DNA of 42,694 bases from 79-D21 sp022839995. Its GTDB lineage: Bacteria; Synergistota; Synergistia; Synergistales; 79-D21. The notes beneath the pieces were generated by a model, which was not told the DNA's origin, did not search any database, and worked only from the letters and a program-made list of their open reading frames with translations. Shown piece by piece: positions 17,081 to 24,708 of the stretch (position 1 is its first letter; each line of letters begins with the position of its first letter). Made by a program: the position numbers and the translations under genes. The stretch lies in the NCBI GenBank assembly GCA_022839995.1, contig JALHIN010000033.1, positions 1-42,694 of the forward strand. Reading direction: 5' to 3'.

Positions 17081-17794
17081 CTAATCCGCCTGCTTCAAGG
17101 TCACCATGTCTTGCTTGCCATCCCGCTTGTAGACCATCATGATTGAGGATCCTTCGGCAGTTTTGTTCGCCAGGTATGTTGATAGTGTGGAAACCTCGAA
17201 TTCCTTTGTCGACGTGCCGTTCACCTCGACAATGACGTCGCCTTTAACCAGTTTTGCGTCGGCGGCAAGACTACCTGGCTCAATTCGATCGATGACGATG
17301 AGCCCTTCTTCATTCTTCTGTCCCAGGGAAATGCCCAGGACTTTTTCCAGTGAATTTCCCGAGCCCGGGAGTTGGTTGACCGCTTCGTTTGCGATTTGAT
17401 CCACCGGGGTTCCATCGATCTTGTTCCGAATCTCCTTGATATAAGGAATGAGAGGGTCGATTGAGCGGGCTCGATGCATCATTCCCTGCAGGATCTCGGT
17501 TTCAGTGAGGGTGACTTTTATGTTGCCGTCTCGTTCGAGAAAGTTGAACTTGACGAGGCAGTGATGGGTGGCAATCCAGAATCCATCGCCGAAATCCTTG
17601 GTAAAGACGATTTTGTAATTGTCGGCCTCGTCGATGGTGAAATTCTTGCCGGTCATGACTTCGATCGCCACATCCTGGACCTGTTTTACCGTCGTTTCCC
17701 TGATCGTAGTGATGAACATTTTTGCAGCAAAAGCCGGGGCTGCAATTGAGAGCAACAAGACCACTGACAAGGAAACGAAGATTCCCTTTTTCAT
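17081..17794 (-). CDS. Secreted PDZ-domain protein
   Basis: Encodes 237 aa from the ATG at 17794 (AGGAGGGATCGCA upstream). Residues 1-24 are a signal peptide ending APAFAA. Residues about 25-130 form an unnamed alpha/beta domain (TTVKQVQDVAIEVMTGKNFTI, then a run of charged strands). The C-terminal ~85 residues are a PDZ domain: LGISLGQ as the carboxylate-binding loop, IDRIEPGSLAADAKLVKGDVIVEVNG as the core. There is no protease domain, so it is probably a periplasmic adaptor or sensor. The GC content here is lower than in the genes to the left. Confidence 0.82.
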   Translation of the reverse strand: MKKGIFVSLSVVLLLSIAAPAFAAKMFITTIRETTVKQVQDVAIEVMTGKNFTIDEADNYKIVFTKDFGDGFWIATHHCLVKFNFLERDGNIKVTLTETEILQGMMHRARSIDPLIPYIKEIRNKIDGTPVDQIANEAVNQLPGSGNSLEKVLGISLGQKNEEGLIVIDRIEPGSLAADAKLVKGDVIVEVNGTSTKEFEVSTLSTYLANKTAEGSSIMMVYKRDGKQDMVTLKQAD

Positions 17795-18023
17795 TGCGAT
17801 CCCTCCTGTGAGCTTCGTTCTTTCCAAGAGTTAATAATCCTCCTAAAGGTGGGGTTTGTCTATCAGGTTTTGTCCTATAGACTCTGTGGGAAATAAAAGA
17901 CTTTGGTATTGTCTCACAGTATAAGATGACCAACGGTTGACAGGTTTGCCCTGTTTTCACAAGGATTGGGTTCTAGAGCGGGAAGCGCGAAAGAGCGAAA
18001 ATCCTTCCCGTTCCTGATCCAAC
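17795..18023. other. Intergenic region, no gene seen
   Basis: AT-rich gap between the divergent PDZ gene and the first flanking repeat. It should contain the PDZ promoter, but no pair of elements with good spacing is convincing; TTGACA at 17936-17941 on the plus strand has no matching -10 at 16-18 bases. Nothing else is recognised. Confidence 0.5.
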
Positions 18024-18072
18024 GCCACCGTCCTTAGATGTCGTTTCCGAAGAATAACCTCTTCCTGTGAAC

Positions 18073-18094
18073 AACCCCATAACGGGTTTATAAT
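18073..18094 (+). promoter_or_regulatory. Promoter-like element with inverted repeat over the -10
   Basis: A perfect TATAAT (18089-18094) is preceded by AACCC-N6-GGGTT, an inverted repeat that would place a protein-binding site on the -10 box. A closely similar sequence lies at 22906-22928. Copy B of the repeat has lost 28 bases including this TATAAT. No good -35 is seen, so an activator may be needed. Confidence 0.4.
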
Positions 18095-18124
18095 CGAACG
18101 TGCGCAAAGGCAGGAGGGGCGGCC

Positions 18125-18448
18125 ATGGCCAGGGGATCCTCGCAACAAAGTGTCCTGGATTTCGGATCGCCAGCGGACGCTTGGGAGCGGAACGCCTCAA
18201 AACGTGCCCTGGACGAGCTTTTCTCCCTGACCTGCCAATATAGAAACAGCGCTGCCCACCATAGCCTTCTCAAGTTCGTGTCAAGCTTCCGGTTCTCTTC
18301 TCCCTTCAATACCATGCTGATCCACGTCCAGATGCAGGGTGCGCGGTTCGTCGCCCCTCCAACTCGCTGGATCGACAAGTATTTTGCTCCCCATAGCCAA
18401 CAAGCCACGAATAAGACATCCTGGAAGGGTGTCCGAAAGGCTCCGTGA
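18125..18448 (+). pseudogene. N-terminal fragment of an ArdC-like antirestriction protein
   Basis: A 107-codon frame begins at the ATG after GGAGGGGCGGCC. Residues about 22-85 (SKRALDELFSLTCQYRNS, FRFSSPFNTMLIHVQM, FVAPPTRWIDKY) match the N-terminal DNA-binding region of ArdC/ImmA-IrrE-type proteins carried by mobile elements. The metalloprotease half with its HExxH motif is absent; the frame instead runs into unrelated sequence at about 18425 and stops. It is read as a deletion remnant. Full relatives protect incoming DNA from restriction, so its presence next to BREX points to past mobile-element activity. A truncated product could still be made. Confidence 0.65.
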
Positions 18449-18753
18449 TCGTGCTTTACGAAAAGGGCTGGCTCATCGGGGAGATGACCGTATCCGCCTA
18501 TATCTACATCGACAAGCCGCCCCGAACAGAGGTCGAGAAGAACCTGTACCGGCTCGTGACCTACCCCGTGACGATCGACGAGGATCCGGTGGTGTTCGAC
18601 ACCTGGCTGAAGGGACACATCATTGATTTCAAGGTTTACGACCCGCCGGTGAACTTCGACATCCTGGGTCGCTACATGTCGCGCGGCGGTTCCCTGAACC
18701 TGGACTTCGACGAGCTGCAAATGATCAGGGGAGAAAAAGGTTGGTCAAGGTGA
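18433..18753 (+). pseudogene. C-terminal fragment of an unidentified protein (copy A)
   Basis: Frame encoding PKGSVIVLYEKGWLIGEMTV onward to GGSLNLDFDELQMIRGE, ending at 18753. The 102 codons from the GTG at 18445 could be translated but lack a ribosome site. In copy B the same protein extends further upstream (ENTRIFRTNIKFKDD), showing that A has lost its N-terminal part and is now joined out of frame to the ArdC-like piece. The predicted product is mixed alpha/beta and acidic; no family recognised. Confidence 0.55.
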
Positions 18754-18813
18754 CAAGTTAAGAAGGATCTTGCACGCTTTTTATTAGATTTCCTTTTAAA
18801 AGGAGGGATCCCT

Positions 18814-20889
18814 ATGCTCTATTCCCATGAACGGGCACTCCAACTGCTGAGGATCGGGACGGGAAACCCGTGCGCCGTCTTCCGGGAGGGACAGGAAGAA
18901 GCCATCCGGCACGTGGTGGAAGGGAAGGGCCGCCTTCTTGTCGTCCAGAAAACCGGTTGGGGGAAAAGCTTCGTGTACTTCATCGCGACGAAGATGTTGC
19001 GGGAAGGGGGCTTCGGACCGACCTTGCTCGTTTCGCCCCTCCTGGCGCTGATGAGGAACCAGATCATTGCCGCCGAACGGATGGGGGTCGTTGCCGAAAC
19101 CATCAACTCCGACAATGAAGACCGATGGCTGGAAGTCGAAGGAAGGCTTAAAAAGGACGAAATCGATATTTTGCTAATTTCTCCGGAACGATTTGCAAAC
19201 GAGAGATTCCGGACGGAAGTGCTGGCTTGGATCTCTGGAAAGATCGGATTTCTCGTCGTCGATGAAGCCCATTGCATCTCCGATTGGGGACACGATTTCA
19301 GGCCACATTATCGCCTCATCGAGCGAATCGCGCGGAACCTCCCCCCGAACTTGCGTCTCCTTGGCACCACGGCAACGGCAAACAACCGGGTCATGCGGGA
19401 CCTGTCAGCCGTCATGGGTCCCGGCCTCACCGTTCTGAGGGGAGACCTGAACCGGGCCTCTCTATCACTCCAAACAATCCGGCTTGGGAGCCAGGCCGAG
19501 CGGATGGCATGGTTGGCTGGAACCCTGCCCAAACTGCCAGGCAATGGTATTATCTATACGTTGACTGTCCGTGATGCTTACCAGCTCGTGGACTGGCTTC
19601 AGGGACAAGGCCTGCCGGTGGAGGCCTATACCGGGCAGAGCGGGGATGCCAGGGAAGGGCTCGAGCAGCGCCTGCTGGAAAACAAGGTGAAGGCCCTGGT
19701 TGCGACGACTGCCCTCGGCATGGGGTACGACAAGCCGGACCTCGCCTTCGTCATCCACTACCAGACCCCCGGTTCTCCCGTCGCCTATTACCAACAGGTC
19801 GGCCGCGCAGGAAGGGCGCTGGAAGCCGCTTATGGAATCCTCCTGAGCGGGGAAGAGGAAGACGAGATCAACGACTGGTTCATCAAGACCGCCTTTCCCA
19901 CGAGGAAGGAAGTTTCGGAAATTCTGGATGCTCTCGAGAGCGAACCTGATGGCCTATCGATCTACGGGCTGATGGGCCGGTTGAACATCAGCAAGGCGCG
20001 CATCGAGAAGGTCATGGAAATCCTCTCGCTTGAATCGCCCGCCCCGGTTGCCAGGCAAGGCACGAAATGGCAGCTGACGGCGGCTAAACTGGGTGAAGGG
20101 TTCTGGCAGAGGGCGGATCGCGTGACCGCTTTGCGCCGGGAAGAACAACGGCAGATGAAGGAATATGTCGAGCTGCCTTTCGGAGAACACATGCCCTACC
20201 TGGTCTCGGTCCTCGATGGGGACCCGAAAACAGTGGGAAGACCCTCCCTTCCTCCTTTGCCGGGGAAGGTTGATGCCAGGCTGGTAAGGGACGCGGTGGC
20301 GTTTCTTCGGCGGATACAGTTGCCTTTCGAGGCCAGGGAAAAATGGCCGGTAGGCGGAATGTCGCGATACGAGACAAAAGGCGTGATTCCCGAAGATCTC
20401 AGGGCCGAAAAGGGAATGGCCTTGTGTCTTTGGGGAGATTCCGGCTGGGGAACCCTCGTCCGGGAAGGGAAGTATCGGGACGGCTATTTTGCGGATGAAC
20501 TCGTGGAAGCCTGCGTTGAAATGTTTCGCAAGTGGAATCCGAAACCGGCTCCGAGTTGGGTCACCTGTGTTCCTTCCCTTCGACGCCCCTGCCTCGTCCC
20601 GGATTTTGCCGGCAGGCTGGCTTCGGCACTTGGTCTTCCGTTCCACCAGGTTCTTGTAAAGACACACGAAGGGCCGGAACAGAAGACGATGGCGAACAGC
20701 GTTCAGCAGGCAAGGAACGTCGACGGTTCCATGGAAATAAGGGGAAGGGTTCCCGTGGGGCCTGTACTCCTGGTCGACGACATGGTGAGTTCCCGCTGGA
20801 CCCTTACGGTCGCAGCCTGGCTTCTTCGCAAGAACGGTTCAGGGGAGGTCTGGCCGATGGCACTTTCGAACGCGGGGTATGCAAGATGA
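18814..20889 (+). CDS. RecQ-like DNA helicase fused to a phosphoribosyltransferase domain
   Basis: Encodes 691 aa; AAGGAGGGATCCCT precedes the ATG. Residues 1-360 are an SF2 helicase core: QKTGWGKS as a Walker A variant (K51), VVDEAHC as DEAH box (D150), WGHDFRPHY as the RecQ aromatic-rich loop, LGTTATA, and QVGRAGR as motif VI. The Cys-rich zinc site of housekeeping RecQ is missing; YVELPFGEHMPYL stands where it would be. The C-terminal ~170 residues end in VLLVDDMVSSRWT, the PRPP-binding loop of type I phosphoribosyltransferases (D655, D656). The stop overlaps the DprA-like gene (ATGA). Helicase plus PRTase plus DprA parallels ComFA, ComFC and DprA of competence; a role in handling foreign single-stranded DNA is inferred. 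Confidence 0.88.
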   Translation: MLYSHERALQLLRIGTGNPCAVFREGQEEAIRHVVEGKGRLLVVQKTGWGKSFVYFIATKMLREGGFGPTLLVSPLLALMRNQIIAAERMGVVAETINSDNEDRWLEVEGRLKKDEIDILLISPERFANERFRTEVLAWISGKIGFLVVDEAHCISDWGHDFRPHYRLIERIARNLPPNLRLLGTTATANNRVMRDLSAVMGPGLTVLRGDLNRASLSLQTIRLGSQAERMAWLAGTLPKLPGNGIIYTLTVRDAYQLVDWLQGQGLPVEAYTGQSGDAREGLEQRLLENKVKALVATTALGMGYDKPDLAFVIHYQTPGSPVAYYQQVGRAGRALEAAYGILLSGEEEDEINDWFIKTAFPTRKEVSEILDALESEPDGLSIYGLMGRLNISKARIEKVMEILSLESPAPVARQGTKWQLTAAKLGEGFWQRADRVTALRREEQRQMKEYVELPFGEHMPYLVSVLDGDPKTVGRPSLPPLPGKVDARLVRDAVAFLRRIQLPFEAREKWPVGGMSRYETKGVIPEDLRAEKGMALCLWGDSGWGTLVREGKYRDGYFADELVEACVEMFRKWNPKPAPSWVTCVPSLRRPCLVPDFAGRLASALGLPFHQVLVKTHEGPEQKTMANSVQQARNVDGSMEIRGRVPVGPVLLVDDMVSSRWTLTVAAWLLRKNGSGEVWPMALSNAGYAR

Positions 20890-22130
20890 CGAACGGGCTT
20901 TCGGCCAACACGAAAGCGATCCTGCTCCTGGCTGCCCCCTTGATCGAGGGCCGGGCATCCGCGTCCCAGAACCCGTTGACGCCGTGGGAATATCAGCGGC
21001 TTGCCCAGTTCTTGCGCCGAAACGGACGCCAGCCGGCCGACCTTCTCGGCTCCCAGGCGGGGGATCTCGTTCGTGCTTGCGCGCCGCTGGTCGACGAAGA
21101 GCGTCTTAGGATCCTTCTACGTCGGGGTTTCCAATTGAGCCAGGCCCTGGAGCGCTGGCAGAGCCGCGCCATATGGGTCCTCAGCCGTGCCGACGAAGCT
21201 TACCCGAAGCGCCTGAAGGAGCGATTGAAGGAAAATTCCCCTGCCGTCCTTTACGGATGTGGAGACCAGGGACTTTTGGAAACCGGCGGGCTAGCCGTTG
21301 TGGGCTCGCGAAAGGTGGACGATTTTTTGCTCGAATACGCGGCTTCCATCGGGAAGCTCGCGGCGGCGGCTGCGAAAACGGTGGTCTCCGGCGGAGCGAA
21401 AGGAGTGGACCAGGCGGCCATGCGCGGTGCCCTCGAAGCTGGGGGGAACGTGATCGGCGTTTTGGCCGACAGCCTCGAGAAGAGCGTCATGAACAGGGAA
21501 AATCGTGACCGGCTGATCGAAGGCCGTCTGGTTCTCGTTTCCCCCTATGATCCTCTTGCGGGTTTCAACGTGGGCAACGCCATGTCCCGAAACAAGCTGA
21601 TCTATGCCTTCGCGGACGCTGCCCTCGTGGTGGACTCCAGCCTCGAAACCGGAGGAACCTGGGCCGGTGCCGTGGAACAGTTGAAGAAGTTCAAGTTCGC
21701 CCCTCTTTACGTCCGTTCGACCGGCCCCGCTTCTCCGGCCCTCGAAGCGCTGAAAGGCAAGGGAGCCCTTCCCTGGCCGGATCCCCAGGGGCCGGAAGAA
21801 TTCAGGGCACTGCTCGGCAAGGAACAAAAGTCTCAAGAGACACCGATTGGATTGACAGATTCCCAGAAGCTTCTCGACCTCAGCCGGGTGGGTGAGCCGA
21901 AAACGGTCGAAGTTAACGCTTACCTTGAGTTCAAAACCGACCTGATCGCCTTGCTGAAAAGGAAGATAAGCTTGACTAAAGCGGAAATCTTCAAGGAACT
22001 ATCCCCTCCCCCTAAGCAGGCAAACGCCTGGATCAAGAAACTCCTCGAGGACCAGATTGTCCAGAAAGAGAAGGACCGGAGGCACTACATCCTGAGGCAG
22101 CGGGCTCTCTTCGACGAAACAGGGGAGTAG
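20886..22130 (+). CDS. DprA-like Rossmann-fold protein
   Basis: Encodes 414 aa from the ATG at 20886, overlapping the helicase stop by four bases. Residues about 1-110 form a helical N-terminal region. The Rossmann core has VVGSRK (139-143), VVSGGAKGVDQAAM (166-179), VIGVLADSLEK and NKLIYAFADAALVVDSS with GGTWAGA, as in DprA/Smf and LOG-like proteins. A winged-helix segment at about 345-405 (LTKAEIFKELSPP, IVQKEKDRRHYIL) matches the DprA C-terminal domain. DprA binds single-stranded DNA and loads RecA; LOG-like relatives cleave nucleotides. The pairing with a PRTase-helicase, the repeats around it and the BREX neighbour suggest defence rather than competence, but that is inference. Confidence 0.85.
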   Translation: MTNGLSANTKAILLLAAPLIEGRASASQNPLTPWEYQRLAQFLRRNGRQPADLLGSQAGDLVRACAPLVDEERLRILLRRGFQLSQALERWQSRAIWVLSRADEAYPKRLKERLKENSPAVLYGCGDQGLLETGGLAVVGSRKVDDFLLEYAASIGKLAAAAAKTVVSGGAKGVDQAAMRGALEAGGNVIGVLADSLEKSVMNRENRDRLIEGRLVLVSPYDPLAGFNVGNAMSRNKLIYAFADAALVVDSSLETGGTWAGAVEQLKKFKFAPLYVRSTGPASPALEALKGKGALPWPDPQGPEEFRALLGKEQKSQETPIGLTDSQKLLDLSRVGEPKTVEVNAYLEFKTDLIALLKRKISLTKAEIFKELSPPPKQANAWIKKLLEDQIVQKEKDRRHYILRQRALFDETGE

Positions 22131-22150
22131 CTGGTCGCCTTGGAAAGAAG

Positions 22151-22710
22151 GCCACCGTCCTAAGATGTCGTTCCTCAAAAATAAACTTTCCCTGTGAACA
22201 TCCCCATAACAGGAGGGGCGGCCATGGCCAGGGGATAGCTTTCCTAAAGCTCATCCAAACCGGGAAAGTCTCGAGGCAGCTTTTTGGACGGCAGAAGTCC
22301 GGCCTTATTCAAGGATCATCGGCTATAACTCCGCCATGGCCGGCGGACGGCCCTTTTCAGCCCTCGAGAACACCCGCATCTTCCGCACCAACATCAAGTT
22401 CAAGGACGACACCCTGCCGAAAGGCTCCGTGATCGTGCTTTACGAAAAGGGCTGACTCATCGGGGAGATGACCGTGTCCTCCTATGTCTACATCGACAAG
22501 CCGCCCGGACAGAGGTCGAGAAGAACCTGTACCGGCTCGTGACCTACCCCGTGACGATCGACGAGGATCCGGTGGTGTTCGACACCTGGCTGAAGGGACA
22601 CATCATTCGACATCCTGGGCCGCAACATGTCGCATGGCGGTTCGCTGAACCTGGGTTTTGACGAGCTGCAGAGGATCAGGGGGAGGAAAAAGGTTAGTCA
22701 AAGTGGCAAG
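22151..22710 (+). repeat. Right flanking direct repeat (copy B), heavily decayed
   Basis: Same unit and orientation as 18024-18758. The leader has lost 28 bases including the TATAAT. The ArdC-like start survives only as four codons after the ATG at 22224, then a TAG. The 3' block has an in-frame TGA where copy A has Trp, a 1-base deletion in the CCGCCC run near 22503, and a deletion of about 30 bases near 22607. The extra middle piece (22240-22416), absent from A, encodes RIIGYNSAMAGGRPFSALE in frame with the 3' block. Confidence 0.85.
22224..22694 (+). pseudogene. Decayed copy of the unidentified protein in repeat B
   Basis: Reading through the stop, frameshift and small deletion restores the same protein as in copy A, with about 45 additional N-terminal residues (RIIGYNSAMAGGRPFSALE, then NTRIFRTNIKFKDDTLPKG). 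The lesions make it non-functional. It is useful mainly for reconstructing the ancestral gene. Confidence 0.6.
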
Positions 22711-22717
22711 CAAAAAA

Positions 22718-22737
22718 AGAGGGGGGTCGTCCCCTTT
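22718..22737 (+). terminator. Possible terminator hairpin after repeat B
   Basis: AGAGGGG (22718-22724) pairs with CCCCTTT (22731-22737), including a G-T pair, with a 6-nt loop. It may end transcription from the helicase-PRTase/DprA unit. From 22738 to 22905 I see no gene or clear element. Confidence 0.4.
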
Positions 22738-22905
22738 GTATTGAATGCTTACCTAACTCCGGAAAACTGGTACAGGAATTTACTTAGATTGGACCGGTCG
22801 ACCTGAGCAAGCTGGGGCCAGAGTAGCCGTCTTTCATGATCACCGGTTGATCTTGCCGGAAGGCTTACCCTATGTTGTCACTTACCGGAATTATCCTAAC
22901 CCATG

Positions 22906-22928
22906 AAAACCCCATACCGAGTTATAAT
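22906..22928 (+). promoter_or_regulatory. Second promoter-like element related to 18073-18094
   Basis: AACCCCATACCGAGTTATAATC closely resembles the element upstream of repeat A (AACCCCATAACGGGTTTATAATC). TATAAT is at 22923-22928, and the AACCC/GAGTT arms form an imperfect inverted repeat. It lies 49 bases before the GTG of the frameshifted small gene. The recurrence suggests genes of one element family under one regulator, not found in this window. Confidence 0.4.
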
Positions 22929-22976
22929 CAGATATGCATTATGGATTAAATTAAACTTCAAACTGATGGGGCGGCA

Positions 22977-23253
22977 GTGACGAAGATCGCCTATAAGCCT
23001 TACAGAACTTGCTTACGAAAAAGTTAGCCTTATATCCGGAAAAGTCAGGGTTTTCCCGATAGACAAGCGAGGATTCCCGCGATTAAATAAAACGAAAGCA
23101 TTAACCTTTGCATACAGGGACGGCTATCCCTTTTTCTTTAGTTTCGGGTATGAAGCTGCCTGGGTATTTTCACACAAGAGGTCTGCCAGGGACCGATTAA
23201 GGGATCAGCGAGGTGGCTCCCTCGCGGAAGCAAAAGCTAAGGCCTCCAGTTAA
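22977..23253 (+). pseudogene. Frameshifted small gene upstream of BREX
   Basis: A GTG with GGGGCGG upstream starts MTKIAYKPYR, which soon stops. One base later the next frame runs without interruption for more than 80 codons (LAYEKVSLISGKVRVFPIDK, ALTFAYRDGYPFFFSFGYE, AKAKASS) to the TAA at 23251. A single extra base near 23007 explains both. Ancestral product about 92 aa, basic, family unknown. From 23254 to 23366 no gene is seen. Confidence 0.5.
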
Positions 23254-23281
23254 AAGACACGTGGAATTTGTCGGTGATAAG

Positions 23282-23293
23282 TTTTGGACAAAA
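23282..23293. promoter_or_regulatory. Palindrome upstream of brxA
   Basis: TTTTG-GA-CAAAA is a perfect 5-bp-arm inverted repeat 73 bases before the brxA start. It could be an operator for the BREX operon; no BrxR-type WYL regulator gene is present in the window. Short palindromes arise by chance, so the call is weak. Confidence 0.25.
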
Positions 23294-23366
23294 GGGGTCT
23301 CTGCTCATTGAGATTTCCTAGGCTCCACCTCCTATAGACAAGCAAGAAGGCCGGTGAAATAGAGCG

Positions 23367-24155
23367 ATGGAGACAAACGAAAAGTTAGCCCGCTTCGGCT
23401 TCAGTTTCGAGCGTGGCGGAGCTCACACCGCTCGCACTATGATGCTCGAGGAGTTGAGTTTGCTGTTGTCTTGTGTCGACCGACCCGAAGCTGGGAAAGC
23501 CGACTACCTCAAAGCCATCGATGAAGAAAACTGCCTCGGGAAGCGATCGCGCAAGACGCGGATCCTGACCTATCGTCACTTGGTCGACCTCTATTCGCTC
23601 GACTGTTCCACTCTTTTGTTCCGTTCCCTGCTGTACTTCTGGAACAGGGACTCGTCGGGCCGCCCCTTGCTGGCACTCCTCTGTGCCTACGCTCGAGATT
23701 CCATCCTCCGCTTGACAGCGGAGTTCGTTTTGAAGTTCCCAGAGGGTTCGGTGGTCAGCCGCGAAGCCATGGAGGAATTGATTAGCTCGAAGGAGCCCGA
23801 CCGCTTCAGCGAGGCGACCCTAAAGTCCACGGCCCAGAACGTAAATGCCACCTGGACAAAGTCCGGGCATTTGGAAGGGCATGTCAAAAAGATACGCACC
23901 CGGGCTAGGGCGACTTCCGGAAGCGTAAGCTATGCCCTGTTGCTGGGGTATCTCACGGGGGAACGCGGCCAGGCGCTTTTCCAAACCGAATATGCCAAGC
24001 TCTTGGACTGCCCTTTTGAAAAGGCGATTGAACTTGCCGAGGAATCCTCCCGCAAGGGTTGGATCGTTTTCAAACGAATCGGGGACGTCATCGAGGTGCT
24101 CTTCCCGAATCTGATCAACCAAGAGGAGATGGAGTGGCTCCGTGAGCAAAATTAA
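23367..24155 (+). CDS. brxA: BREX protein BrxA (DUF1819)
   Basis: Encodes 262 aa, slightly longer than many BrxA proteins. DUF1819 features include RKTRILTYRHLVDLYSLD, RDSSGRPLLALLCAYARD and, near the C-terminus, LLLGYLTGERGQALFQTEYAKLLD. BrxA is a small helical DNA-binding protein needed in some but not all type I BREX systems. It is the first gene of the operon and overlaps brxB by 14 bp. The Shine-Dalgarno site is weak (AGAAGG), about 20 bases upstream. Context with brxB to brxL makes the call firm. Confidence 0.92.
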   Translation: METNEKLARFGFSFERGGAHTARTMMLEELSLLLSCVDRPEAGKADYLKAIDEENCLGKRSRKTRILTYRHLVDLYSLDCSTLLFRSLLYFWNRDSSGRPLLALLCAYARDSILRLTAEFVLKFPEGSVVSREAMEELISSKEPDRFSEATLKSTAQNVNATWTKSGHLEGHVKKIRTRARATSGSVSYALLLGYLTGERGQALFQTEYAKLLDCPFEKAIELAEESSRKGWIVFKRIGDVIEVLFPNLINQEEMEWLREQN

Positions 24156-24693
24156 GCGCTTGGTCCAATCCTACGGCAAATACATCGCCGTGCCGTGGAA
24201 GGAAGACGCCGCCGCGCCACAACGGGTCGTGTTCTGTGTTTACAACGAAAACGACGAGCGTACCTTGCGAGCGAAGGTGGACGAATTTGAAATCGCGACC
24301 CGAGATGCTGGTCACGAATGGGTTCTTTTCGACCTGACGGACACCTTCGCGGCCTGGTTTTCCACTCAAAAGTATGCCAAAAGTTATTTCCGGAAACCGG
24401 GTCTCCTCCCCATGCTGCTTCCGAAATTCCTTGACCATATCGCGGCGGAATTCGGTGCTTTCCTTCAAGAGAATCACGTCGGTTCCCGGCATGTCGTCGC
24501 GCTGCAGGGGGTCGGTTCGCTTTTCGGGTTCCTGAAGGTCAAGGAAGTGGTCGACAGGCTGGCTCCCCTGGTGAAGGGGAGGCTACTGGTCTTCTTTCCG
24601 GGCAGCTACGACAACAACAACTATCGGCTCCTGGACGGTTATGACGGTTGGAACTATCTCGCCGTGCCCATCACCGCCGATAAAGATTATTGA
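24142..24693 (+). CDS. brxB: BREX protein BrxB (DUF1788)
   Basis: Encodes 183 aa from a GTG at 24142 inside the end of brxA, with GGAG 7 bases upstream. DUF1788 markers: VVFCVYNENDERTLRAKVDEFE, a helix with WVLFDLTDTFAAW, and the C-terminal LLVFFPGSYDNNNYRLLDGYDGWNYLAVPI. BrxB is essential in the characterised type I systems but its biochemical role is not settled. The translational coupling to brxA and the 15-base gap to brxC show operon expression. Confidence 0.92.
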   Translation: MSKIKRLVQSYGKYIAVPWKEDAAAPQRVVFCVYNENDERTLRAKVDEFEIATRDAGHEWVLFDLTDTFAAWFSTQKYAKSYFRKPGLLPMLLPKFLDHIAAEFGAFLQENHVGSRHVVALQGVGSLFGFLKVKEVVDRLAPLVKGRLLVFFPGSYDNNNYRLLDGYDGWNYLAVPITADKDY

Positions 24694-24708
24694 TCAGGGG
24701 GGTAGAGC

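Larger units (their letters stand above)
18024..18758 (+). repeat. Left flanking direct repeat (copy A)
   Basis: This stretch is homologous to 22151-22710. Shared blocks are the 5' leader (GCCACCGTCCT, then ACCCCATAAC, then GGAGGGGCGGCCATGGCCAG) and a longer 3' block, 18433-18758 matching 22417-22710 at high identity. Between them the two copies differ: A keeps an ArdC-like N-terminal coding piece, B keeps a different middle piece. The two copies bracket the RecQ-like/DprA-like gene pair about 4.1 kb apart in the same orientation. Confidence 0.85.

Noticed and set aside
18814..22130. Housekeeping recQ and dprA
   Set aside because: The helicase lacks the zinc cysteines and HRDC region of RecQ and has a PRTase domain, and the pair is bracketed by mobile-element remnants.
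18024..22710. Insertion-sequence or integron explanation for the two repeats
   Set aside because: No transposase, terminal inverted repeats or attC-like folding sites are seen at the repeat edges; the repeats are gene fragments.
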